Shown one piece after another: positions 49,646-61,100 of a DNA stretch of 64,000 bases (the stretch's first letter is position 1; each line of letters opens with the position of its first letter). Origin of the DNA: Sesamum alatum. Taxonomy: Eukaryota > Streptophyta > Magnoliopsida > Lamiales > Pedaliaceae. The DNA lies in assembly GCA_034509735.1 (NCBI GenBank), contig JACGWO010000012.1:6322367-6386366 (forward strand), read 5' to 3'. A model generated the notes under the pieces. That model did no database searches and had not been told where the DNA came from. It worked only from the letters and a program-made list of their open reading frames with translations. A program made the position numbers and the translations under genes.

Positions 49646-49648
49646 GGC

Positions 49649-50390
49649 CAAGCTTCTTGCAGTGGGTGCAGTACTGGGATTTCTTGTCCACAAAGCCTCT
49701 TCTTCTTGGTCCAGAGTCATTTGTTGCTTGCCTGCCAAAATCTTGCGCCTAGGCAGCCATAATTCCTTCTTGGAGCGAATTCACATAGAGCTCCCTCTAC
49801 TTTTCAACTCGCAAGAGTATCGAGTAGGTTTTTCCTATGGTGGGCAGTGGATCCTCACAAGAAGTTGACTTCTGGTATGATCATAGGCTTTTCCTAAGCC
49901 CATTAAAAACTGCATTAGTTGGTTGGATGCATTCATATCCGCCAAGATCTTGTTGGAGCCACACATACACTCAGGTAATGGGTTCAAATGGGCCAGCTCA
50001 TCCCATAATTTCTTGAGTTTCATATAATATGCCGAAATGGACATTTTCCCTTGAGCAATTGAAGCAATCTACCTCTGAATTTCATACAGCATGGGGCCAT
50101 TGCTTTCCCCATATCTTGCTGTCAGTTCTTCCCACAGGTCATGGGCCGAAGTTGTATAGAAAAAAGCCCCTGCAATCTCTTTCGATATGGAGTTTAGGAG
50201 CCAGGAGACAACCATACAGTCTACTCTCTCCCATTGCTCCAATTCCTCCTTAGATTCCGAGGGTTTTTCACAAGACCTATCAACAAAACCATATTTCTGT
50301 TTCACCCCCAGAGCCAATCTAACCAAACGGCTACATGATAGATAATTTCCTTCATCGAGTGGGATGGAAACCAGGCCCATTCTAGGGGGG
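49649..50390 (-). pseudogene. Copia B gag (UBN2-type), two segments
   Basis: The minus strand starts MGLVSIPLDEGNYLSCSRLVRLALGVK at 50,380, then LEQWERVDCMVVSWLLNSIS, DLWEELTARYGESNGPMLYE, and, after a stop, ISAYYMKLKKLWDELAHL and LMQFLMGLGKAYDHTRSQLL. This is the standard order of plant copia gag with a UBN2-like domain. One stop near 50,068 breaks it. It ends at CKKLG where the CACTA-like element was inserted. Confidence 0.85.
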
Positions 50391-50640
50391 TCGCCTCCAT
50401 GGAGTTTGAGCCTCTCAGGTAGTATCAGTGGTTTCTAATCCCTAGCACCTTGTGCATCTCCGCCTTCCACATTCTTTCATGCCATCGTTAGTATCGACTA
50501 ATGCGAAAAGGATATTCACGAAGATGGGCTAATAGATCGAAGATGCAGAGTCTAATTAAGAAAAAAAAAAAGAAATGGTAGTGCGCAATAGAAAATAGTA
50601 TAAGGAAAAATGCAAGGGTCACAAACCACCATTAATTGGT

Positions 50641-50653
50641 GGCTCTGATATCA
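50641..50653 (-). other. Primer-binding site of copia B
   Basis: Minus-strand TGATATCAGAGCC directly follows the LTR end GAGCA; one base differs from TGGTATCAGAGCC. Confidence 0.85.
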
Positions 50654-50981
50654 TGCTCAAAATCTAAATCGAAAATGGAAGTAAAAGAAACTAGACATGG
50701 TTGTTGTAGAACTGATTTCTGTATACGTATCTTGAGAGTGAATCCAGAGAGTGAAAATGAACGTACAGCTAAGCTTAAATATAGAGAGGGCACAAGAAAC
50801 TAACCAACTAAGCCTCATCAACTGCTAATAACAAACTAAGCTAACAGAAATAACAAAATACAAAATAAGTACAAAGGAAAACTGATAAGTTGTTGAGGAG
50901 TGGTGAAAGCGACTAAGTGAAAACACGACTTTTAGCTTCCCTTACATAATAGTTGAGCCTGGGCTTTGTTGCATCTTAACA
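50654..50981 (-). repeat. 5' LTR of copia B (328 bp)
   Basis: On the minus strand it starts TGTTAAGATGC and ends TTTTGAGCA. The short length is usual for this copia type. The next bases at 50,982 are an A run, so a target duplication cannot be judged. Confidence 0.82.
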
Positions 50982-51518
50982 AAAAAAAAAAGCGGAATAA
51001 TAATCATACTCAGATACGATGTTCCTAATTATGTTAGATGACAAAGATTACATGATTTATGGATGCATTCTTCCAAGAGATTATTGCTCCATATTTTAAT
51101 TTGTAGTTGAGATGGCAAAATATGGCAAGTTCAATCGTTTAATGGTGGGTTCATAGAGTAAATAAGATGAATATGAGTGGATGTCACCAGCCTGGAATAT
51201 GAGTGAAAAAGAAAGTTTATAAGTATGTGAACGTGTATATAATCTTTCTCAAAGTAAAATACGTGATATCATTTTATACATTTGATGTGTGTATGTTGAA
51301 CGGAGTACAAAATGGACTCAACTTTGCAACAGAAAAGAAAGCTTATAAGTGTGTGAATGTGTACCTACCTCCGTAAACACACATCTTGCAGATGAATCAA
51401 TATCTTCTTAAGTCGAATTTCCAGCTGTAACACACATTACCCTCTGTCACGCAATAATGATTACACTTCTCTACTTGCTGCCATATTACCATTTCTATGC
51501 GAGAGGTTGCCTGCAATT
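50982..51518. other. Intergenic region and 3' UTR of the NPF gene
   Basis: No gene is seen. It should hold the 3' UTR and polyadenylation region of the minus-strand transporter gene ending at 51,519. Two similar phrases ('agaaagcttataagtgtgtgaatgtgta' type) near 51,205 and 51,335 form a short imperfect repeat. Confidence 0.6.
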
Positions 51519-54500
51519 TTACACACTCATTCTTCTCTTGTAAACGTAATACTTGGCAAAGTAAATAAAGGCAATGAATCCAGCAGCACAAAGTCCTCCC
51601 AACAGCCAATAAAAGTAGTCAAGATGTGCCCGGTTCAAGTTGTCCGCAAACCAACCACTTTGCCCGTTTTTGCTCGTCAGTTTCTGGATTGAAGATATAA
51701 GAAAGCTACTCAAGAGGCTACCTACTCCAATTATGCTAAGGTACATTGCAAGCCCGATACTTTTAAGTTCATTGGGGACTTCATCATAGAAGAACTCTTG
51801 AAGACCCACCAACACGAAGACATTAGCAACTCTTGATATCACATACTGCGGCGCCAACCACCACACACTCATTGGAATCATGGTGTCCGGCATATCCACC
51901 AGCCCGTATTCACGAGCAAGTGCAAGATGTTTTAGCTCAATAATAGCGGTAAACACTATGGATATTAAATTCAAACCTAATCCGATTCCTACCCTTTGAA
52001 GCGGTGAAATGCCTGATGGGTTTTTAGTAATAGCTCTAGCAATGGGAACGAAGACACGGTCGTATAATGGAAGAAAGATAAAAACGGTAGCAATTATGAA
52101 CAACATCTGCAGCGAAGCAGCTGGTAATTGAAAGTTGGAAGTGAGGTGGAGGTCTATAGTAGCGGCTTGCTTGGTGAATAGAGTTGAAGGCTGTGCAGAT
52201 ACAATGGTGTATCCCAAACAAGAAAACCAAACTGGAACAACCCTAAGAATTGCCTTAGTACATTCAACGTCCTCCACGCTACAGATTGTCTCGCCAATCC
52301 AACCATCAGGTGTAAGTAATGCTTTGTCCAAAAACCTATTACAAGACCAAAATTAGTATGGATACAACCAACGCCACATATACAATCAACAACCTAGGAT
52401 AGTGACAAAAAAATACAGTGCTGCCAAGACATCAGAAATGTACAAAATGGATAACAGTCATTGATGATGGATACATCACTTACCTGAATTGAGCACACTT
52501 CTGCTGATCTTCCTCATCAATGGATATAGCTACAGGAGCAGCCTTCCAATTTTTGGCTGCTCTGACGAAGACTCTGTAAATTCTCGCAAATGGGTTCCTT
52601 CCATCAGCATTGACACGAAATCGGTAAGTCATACTTCCCGCCAAGAATAAAACGAGCGCAAGGCACATGACAATAGCAGGGATTCCAAATCCAAGCTCCC
52701 AGCCCACATTATCTTGAATGTAGTTCAAAGTCAAGAGAGGTAACAAAATACCTCCAAAAGAGAAAAAATACCACCAATTGAAGAATGTACTTTTTGCTTT
52801 ACATTCATATTCATATTCCTCATCAAACTGATCGGCTCCAAAAGCTAGTGAACAAGGTGAAAGCCCTCCTTGCGCGAATGCGACTAAGTACAAAGAGAAG
52901 AAGAACAAGACATTCAAAAGCTCAGGTGGAGAACATCCTACATTTTCTGAAGCCGTTTTGCATTTAGAATAGTTGGATGTAAGTGAAGCTGATAAGGACA
53001 ATAAGCTAAGTCCCTGTAGTCCAACACAGTCCAAAATGATCAGCAATTCCCAGATGAAGGGAGTTTTATGTATGAGAAGATACTAAAAGAAGAATCAAAG
53101 ACTTTTGGACAAGAAACAACTTTCCAATGAAGTACAAACTTGAGTTGCTTTTCAATTTGTCTACCGCCCTCGACAAGGTTTTCTTTTTCCGGAAGACATG
53201 AAGCAAATCCATAGGAAATGTTTGGTGTGCTAAGATTTTAGATTCCCATTATTTTCCCATCATATTCTCAAACTTTTGGATTATGTTCCCTTTTTTCAAA
53301 TTAAAATTAGCGGGCAAATCGCAATTTACCTACCTTTGTTAGCCAAAAATGGCAAATAGCCCCCTCATGAAAAAAAAAATCAATTTACCCCCTACAATGT
53401 TAAAAAAAAGTAGCAAAATACCCCTTCGCGTAGGAGGTGTGTAGCACGCGCCTTGTGTGCGATTTTGCTTAATTTTTTGCTATAAAATTACCATTACACC
53501 CTTAATCATAAACCATTGGATTTGTGTATATATATATATTTATATCAATGGTTCAGATTTAATAAACAATTAATGATCTATATTTTTTTTTTAATATAAA
53601 TCAACGGTTTATACTTGATATACAAATCAATGGCTTACATCCATTTTAGATTAGATCAATGGCTTAGATTTTTTTTGTTACAAAAATAAATATATAAACT
53701 AATAAACATAAATTTATACAATAAATAATATATAAAATATATACATACACATATAGATATACCATATATACACACACCATTAAATAAATAAATAAAAATA
53801 ATGACAAAAATGGGGAAGTCGAAGGGTGAGGTCGGAGGTAGAGCCGGGGAGAGAGGGGGAGGCGGACGTCGATCTGAGAGGCTAGGAAGCAGCGGCCGAC
53901 GATCTGAGGGGCTGGGGAAGCGACGATGGGGAAGGAGAAAAAACTGAGGTGGCTGGTCTGAGAACCGGTCGGCCGATGGCCGCGGATCTGGAGATGCCGA
54001 CGAAAATGGGGGGAGAGAGGGCGATGGTGTGTTGGGTTGAGGGGAAAGGCGGCGTAGATCTACAAGGCTATGGGGCGACGATGCTGGCGGGTTTAGGCGT
54101 GAGGGCGGCGGTGCTGCGTGGGTTTAGGCAGGAGGGTGGTGCTGGCGACGAGCGACGATGAAGGGCGGCGGTGCTGGGCGGTTTAAGCAGGAGGGTGGCG
54201 CTGGCGACGGGCGGCGTCGGGTAGTTCTGGGCGGGGAAAGGCGGCCGCCGGCGTGTTAATATAAATATAAATATTATTTATATATATACATATTATTTAT
54301 AATATAAATATAAGTATACATATTATAAATATAAATACTATTTATATATTTTATACTTTTTTATAAAGAATTATATATTAAAATTGAATCAAAAACCGTT
54401 GATTTGTTTTAAATAAGATCTAACGATTGTGAAATAAAGATAAGAATAAAAAAATTAAAAAAAGAGGAAAATTTGTGCGTGTAGCTCACCTCTCGTGTGA

Positions 54501-55074
54501 GGGGGTATTTTGCATATTTTCTAAAAATTGAGGAGGTAAATTGATGTTTTTTTTTAATAGGGGAGCTTTTTGCCTATTTCCTATAACACAGGTAGGTAAA
54601 TTGCAATTTGCCCTAAAATTATCTATCAAAAGGAAAGATATGATACCCAACAATTAAAAACTTCCCAAATAACTGTGATTCTCTGTCAAACGAACAGTGC
54701 CTAAGAGATGTGACCAAGTTTCTTCAAAAAAAAGAAAACAGAGATGTGACTAAGTTCCTCTACTTAGAGGGTGTTTGGCTAAGCTTAAAAGCTTTTCAAA
54801 ACATCTTATAAGATGTTTGAGAGTTTTTAAGATGTTTGAAATCGTTTGGCAATTTTTTTTTAAAAGAACTTATAAGATCCCAAAATAAGATGTTTTGGAG
54901 CTTATAAGATCTTTTAAAAAAAGTTAACTTTCCTAACTTTTTTTTAAAAGATCTTATAAAGTCTATAGAATTAATAATTAAAAGGACAAAAATAACCTTA
55001 TTAATTTGTTATATTTCAATTTCATCCTTAACATAATACACATTTTTTTAAAAACAAAAAATTCTCTCTCTCTC

Positions 55075-55134
<60 letters not shown>

Positions 55135-58100
55135 ATTTTATATATGATCTCTTTCTCATATAACTATTACATTAATTACATAATTAATATTAATTTTTAA
55201 TTATAATAATTATGAAAAAAATTGTCATAAATGTTATATTTACTGAAAAAAATAAACTTTCAAGACATTATAAATTATAATATGGCTAAAAGTAGTCATT
55301 GAAATTTAAAATATATATATATTATATATTTATGTTATCATTCGACTAGTATGAATGTTAATATTATTTCGATGCAAAAGATTTGAGATAATAATTTATC
55401 AATTTTTAATTTTTATAAAAAAAAATAACTATTAAATACTTATATGGAGTTATATAAACATATACTATTCATAAAAGTATTTTTAAAAATATTTAAATAT
55501 GAAATATGTCAAAAATAGTAACTTATTTGATTTCAATAGTATAAGGCCCTTTTTAGTCATTTTATCAATAAAAGATCTTATGATGCCAAATACCCTAACA
55601 TCTTATATAGATGTGAAAACATCTTATAAGTTTTAACATTTTATTTTATCCAAACACTTTAGAAATTTATTTTTCAAAATAAGATCCAACAACTTATAAG
55701 CCCCTAAAACATCTTATAAGATGTAGGAGTTTATAAAATATTTTAAAAAAGCTTAGCCAAACACCCTCTTAGTGAGGTTACCGGAAAAAAAAAAATTTTG
55801 GTCCTTTAACTTTGCCACCAATTAATTTTAGTCCTCTAACTTTCATAGTTATCAATTTAAAGCCATTAATTTGCAAAATGTGTCAATTTGGACCGATTTA
55901 GGGTTTTCTTGCTAATTTTCCGTTCAATTGGGAAATTTCCACCGGAAAAGGCTGACATGGTTAAAAAGACCGGCAACCCATCCACATGTATATCCACGTG
56001 GATATTTTATTTTTTTATGCACTTATGTGGCAATGACCTGGCACTAACGGGCAGAAAAAGAAAAAGAAGACTGAAGGACACACATCCCTAAATCATTCGA
56101 ACCCTTTCCCCCAAAATCTGCAGCCCTAATTTCTGTCCCTTTCCCACGATTTGAGTTTATTCTTGCAAGAGGAAGCTACGAAAGAAGCGCAAAGATGGTG
56201 GTGATGCGTGAGCCATCCCTCATGGCGATCCTCCCCCCGATTACGGTAAGATGCTGGTCCCATTTTCTGTTTTTCATTCACTTTAAGTGATATATTTGTC
56301 CCCCGTTGTGAATGGGTTTGTATTTTAGTAGCTTTAGTGTTGTGGTCCCCTGTGTTGGAATGTGTTTGTATTTGCTGCAGTGCAAGGTTGAATTTATTAA
56401 GTGCAAGTTTGAATTTTTAATACCAGTTTTCTGGAAATCCATGTGCGGCGATGTACAATGTTTTGTAATATATGAGCATGTGGTCCCTTATTGTATGCGT
56501 TTTTTTCCCAGAATGTGGTCCCTTTGCTGAATGTTGGCTTTTTTTTATTACAGTTTTTGTGCACTTTGTAACACTTTTTCTTTTTGTTGTTGTTTGTCTG
56601 TTCTTCCACTTTTTATTTTTTATTTTAATTTTTTTTCCCAGCCATAAATAGTGGGCTCCTTACAATGACTATTAATTATGGGGGGGAGTGTGACAACAAC
56701 AGGATATGTGGGAGGGCAAACATATAAATTTGACCACGTAGACTACAAAGTTGTGGGCTTGGGACTTTGAATGAGGTTAGCAAATATGTGGGAATTAGAG
56801 GCAGAATGCATTTTTCATAAAAGAAGAAAAAATTATGAAAGAAATCACCTCAACTGCAGCTCTACAAGAATTCTTTGTCAAATTTCATCATATGAAGGAG
56901 GTTCATATATATATAAATGGGGAGATATTGGCTGAGGAGGGTGATGTGTCTGATAGGGATGAAGTTGTGGGGGGTCTAAATGATTATAAGTCTTCTTCAG
57001 GGGTGAATCATTTGATGATTCAGACAGTGAATATGAATATAAAATGGATGAAGATAAGGATGAAGAGGGTAATGTGGAGCTGAAAATGATGACCTGGTGT
57101 TTGAAGGGAGGAGTTAGTAGAGAATGTGGTGGAAGAGACAGATGGGAACAACAATGGTAAGGACAACAAGGGTAAGGAAAGGGTTGAAGAATCTGATGCA
57201 GAAGGCCTAACAGTTGAGGATACTGAATTTGAGGACTTGTCTGGGGATGATAACATAGTTTGGAGTGATGATGAATTGAACTCCAATAAGGGTTCTGATG
57301 CAGATGAGGAAAAGGGAGAATCATTCCCTGTATTTAACCCATCTTGCATATTTGACCCTCATTTTGAGTTGGAATGATCTTCAGCACTAAAGAAGAATTC
57401 AGAACTGCAATCCAGTCACATGCAATTAAAACCAAAAGGAACATAAAGTTTACTAAAAATGACAGAAAAAGAGTGCATGCAAAGTGCTTTGACAAAGATT
57501 GTCAATGGAGAATACATGCTTGTGGATTGAAAGGTGAATGCACCTTTCAGATCAGGGATTATGTCCCTGAACACACATGTAATATCTCATTTAATGTCAG
57601 AAATATGAAATCAAGTTGGTTGTCCAAGAAATACATGCATAAGTTCAAAAGTGATCCTACAAGAGGGGTTAAAGGATTCAGAATTGATGCCATAGAAGAT
57701 ATAAGGGTCAATATATCTAGGAATCAAGCTGCAAGAGCAAGGAGACTTGCATTGCTAATGCTTGAAGGCAGCCCCAGTGCTCAATATGCGTTGTTGTGGG
57801 ATTATGCTGATGAAATTAAAAGAAGTAATCCAGGATCAACTGTGATTTTGGGCACTAATGATTCTGGTGGGGTAAGTATGTTTGACAGATTTTATGTATG
57901 TCTAAATGCACTGAGAATGAATTTTTTGGCTGGGTGTTAGACCAGTAATCTGTGTGGATGGGTGTCACCTTAAGGGCCACTTGGGGAGTGTTATTGGCTG
58001 CTGTTGGTATTGACCCTAACAACAATTTTTTCCCCATTTGTTATGCTGTGGTGATGAGGGAGAACAGAGAGATATGGGATTGGTTTTTAACTTTGTTGAA

Positions 58101-61100
58101 AATGGATTTGCACATTGAAGAAGATTCTAAATACACCTTCATGTCAGATAACAGAAAGGACTTGTGGGTGCTTTGCAAGAATTGTTTCCTAACGCAGAAC
58201 ATAGGTTTTGTGTTAGACACCTCCACTCAAATTTTAAACTTTTTGGTTTTAGAGGATTGGCCTTCAAAAATGGCTTGTGGAAAGCTGCCAGGGCTACAAC
58301 AGTTAATCAATTTAATCAAAGGATGCAAGAATTGAATGACTTGGATGAAGGGCTTATGCATGGTTTAATGACAAACATCCAAAAGAATGGAGCAGATCCC
58401 ACTTTTCTACTTATCCTAGATGTGATATTCTGTTAAATAATGCATGTGAATGCTTCAATAGCAACATTCTAGAAGCAAGGGACAAACCAATACTATCAAT
58501 GCTTGAATGGCTAATGGAATATCTAATGAAAAGACTTCAAGTGAACAGAGACAGGGCACTGAAAAGATGGAAGAGGACATTGTGTCCTAAAATTCAGAAG
58601 ATTATTGATAAGAACATTGAAAAACTTGGTGATTGCATTCCCATTAAGTCTGATGATAAGCATTATCAAATCACTTGTTTTGATGGAACACAATATTAGT
58701 GTTGATCTTGAGAATGGGACATGTGGTTTGTAGAAAATGGGATCTGAGTGGGATACCCTGTAAACATGCTGTGAGTGCCATTTTTTGTCAAGGAGAGAAC
58801 ATAGAAAACTACACACACCAATGTTACAGGGTGCAAACATATCTGAAGGCCTATCACCATGCCATAATGCCAATCAATGGCAGACAAGAGTGGAAGAAGA
58901 GTGCATTCAGTCCACCATTGCCCCAAGACTGTAAGAGGGTGGCAGGCCTCCCAAATCAAGGAGACTTGAAGGTGATGAGCCAATGCTGAAAGGAGGAAAA
59001 GAAGAAGTGGTCCAATCATGAAGGAAGGGCATCCAAGATCAAAAGGCAACAAAGTACAGTGAAGTATGGAAAATGTGGTATTCAGGGTCACAATGCTAGG
59101 GGTTGTCCTAGCAAATCAGTGTCAAATGACCCTATCCCTCCACAGAAATTGCAGGTATACATATTTGACACATTCTATTTGAGTTTGAAAAACAGATTAA
59201 CTAATCTGTTTTTATTGTTCTTGACAGGTAAGAAGAAAAGGAATCCAAGTCACAATGTGTCAAATGAGCCTATTCCAGATGCCTCAAGCCAAGTCCTCCA
59301 AGTGTTGCACCACAGAAACTGCAGGTATACATCCATAATATTTTCATTATGTTTGTTGAGTGTTGCACCACAACTCATTATCTGTTTTTATTGTTCTTGA
59401 CAGGTAAGAAGTAAATGTTAGGGCAGCCATTGAAGAACCAGATGTGGTAATCCACAAGAGCACAAGAAGTGTAAGAACTCAATTTTTAATTCCAACAGCT
59501 TACCTTGGTATCTTTGCTATTTCAATGACACATTCTATTTCAATTATAGGGGCATGTCCCAGCTGCACCCCTTTGATTAGAAAACTGAAGAACAAAAGGG
59601 CTCCACAGCAAGCTGCCAACTGCACCTACTATGTTTGCACAATTCCAACAGTGCCAAAAGGGGTAAAACTTCAAGAACCAGCTCCTTTTGTCAATACTGA
59701 AAGAGGTGGAATGTCAACAAATGAGCAAGGGAGTTCAGGATCAACCCCTTCCATTGTTTAAAGGAGGGAAAAAGATTTGTCACTATGGCTAATCTTTCAA
59801 ATGTTGTAAATCAGTTGAACAAGGGGAAGTAGAAGATGTGAAGCAGTAGTTGTTGCAGTAGGAAATGTTCTTTTGGTGTATGCTATGTGTTGGTTTAGAA
59901 ACAATATCCCATATTTTTTGCTCTAGTGTAGGCAGCAGGCAAACACTAACAATATGCCACATTTTTTGGCTCTTTTTGGCACTAGTTTTTGTAGTATGCA
60001 GCAGGAAAAACTGAAACCAATGCAATGCATCTACTCTTTATGTTTTATGTCAATTGTTGGTGTATGTGTTCTGTTTTATTTATTTTGTGTTGGTGCTTGT
60101 ATTTTCTGCAAACAGTGAGCATTTGTTGACAAAATAACAATTAAAGAGTACAAAGCAGTACAGAAATAACACCAATCCATCAATATTTCTTATACAAAGT
60201 ACATAAATAACAAAACAACCAAAGAAATAGAGTAACAATTTTCCATTTTCTACATAGCCTCTTCATTTTTAACAAGGTCCTCCTCAACCTTCTTCATTCT
60301 TCAATCTGTCGTTCATACCGGGAACATTTTGCTAGCAATCCAGGGATCACAATCTTGGCCCGTGCACACATGGGTGGATCTTCCCAAGCAAAAAATCTAC
60401 ACCCTTCTCTCTACACAAGAGCTCGAAAAGGGCAAAAATTTTCAGAAAATCTTCCAAGAAAACCGAAAATAGAAGAAAAAAAGTGAGAGAAATTACCTTG
60501 TAATCTTTTGCAAGAATTGAACCTCCTTCCTGGGTTCTCGTTTGTCCAAGAAGTCCTCACCAATGCTCTCTGCCCACAGTAGCAGAAAAGTGGCCCTTCC
60601 ATGGTTGACATGTTGGAAACGGGTAAGAGGGGAAGAAGACAAGTATGGAGGTGAAATGGAAGGAAAATGTGGAGAAATGGCCCTTTTTGTTAGTTGGGAA
60701 ATAAGTTTGGAGGGAAAACTAACATTTTTCCCTCCAAAAATTTCCAAGTCAAATGCCATGTCAACCAATAATGCCACATGGGAGTAAAATCCCCCAAATT
60801 AAATAGCATGTGCAAGTTACCGGCAACATTTGCCAGAAAAGTACGCCGGAGGACAACATTGACACATTTTTGCAAATTAATGGCTTTAAATTGAATAACT
60901 ATGAAAGTTAGAGGACTAAATTAATTGGTGGCAAAAGTTAAAGGACCAAAATAAATTTTTTCCCAATACTTACAGTTACGGCTTCAGCTCAAAAACAAAG
61001 AAACCAGAGAATGCTTAGCTTTTAAAACAAAACAGCAGAAGTTTATCTAAATGCTGAAACTAACCAATATGTAAAGCAAACAGGCAACAATAATCGTCCG

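Larger units (their letters stand above)
47004..50981 (-). mobile_element. Copia B: 5' half of a minus-strand copia element, split by copia A
   Basis: Minus-strand order: 5' LTR (50,654-50,981), primer-binding site (50,641-50,653), gag (about 49,649-50,390), zinc knuckle (about 48,640-48,684), protease (48,131-48,355), GAG-pre-integrase (47,821-48,066), integrase (47,207-47,700) and a hinge (46,946-47,197). Similarity ends where the copia A LTR ends (47,003), so reverse transcriptase, RNase H and 3' LTR should lie left of position 1. A CACTA-like element interrupts gag at 48,688-49,645. It is a different lineage from copia A and C. Confidence 0.88.
55782..60964 (+). mobile_element. MULE with transposase remnant and GRF zinc-finger gene, in NPF intron 2
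   Basis: The inverted ends are about 105 bp and nearly identical (left 55,782-55,890, right 60,860-60,964), sharing TTGGTCCTTTAAC, GCCACCAATTAAT and AAAGCCATTAATTTGCAAAA. Between them lie a plus-strand MURA-type transposase (56,665-59,761) and, facing it, a minus-strand GRF zinc-finger gene (60,294-60,611). The 9 flanking bases (TGAGGTTAC and AATACTTAC) do not match convincingly, so the duplication is worn or a boundary is off by some bases. The element is inserted antisense to the NPF gene. Confidence 0.88.
53014..61064 (-). other. Giant second intron of the NPF gene (8.05 kb)
   Basis: The donor GTTAG follows LLYIL (exon 2, minus strand) and the acceptor CTACAG precedes GLSLLSL (exon 3). 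Three insertions account for about 7.5 kb: 53,311-54,613, 54,767-55,768 and about 55,782-60,964. The residue (53,014-53,310, 54,614-54,766 and 60,965-61,064) would make an ancestral intron of roughly 0.5 kb. Confidence 0.88.

Noticed and set aside
55006..55200. ORF across CT and TA repeats in the Harbinger-like element
   Set aside because: A simple-sequence artefact inside a non-coding element.
54767..55768. hAT assignment for the element in intron 2
   Set aside because: No 8-bp duplication is seen; the TTA duplication with GAGGGTGTTTGG ends fits PIF/Harbinger better.
56878..57349. Minus-strand Pro/Ser-rich ORFs opposite the MULE transposase
   Set aside because: Shadow of the acidic region and start of the DNA-binding domain on the plus strand.
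55773..60973. A 9-bp target duplication for the large intronic MULE
   Set aside because: TGAGGTTAC and AATACTTAC agree at only four of nine positions, so I do not claim it.
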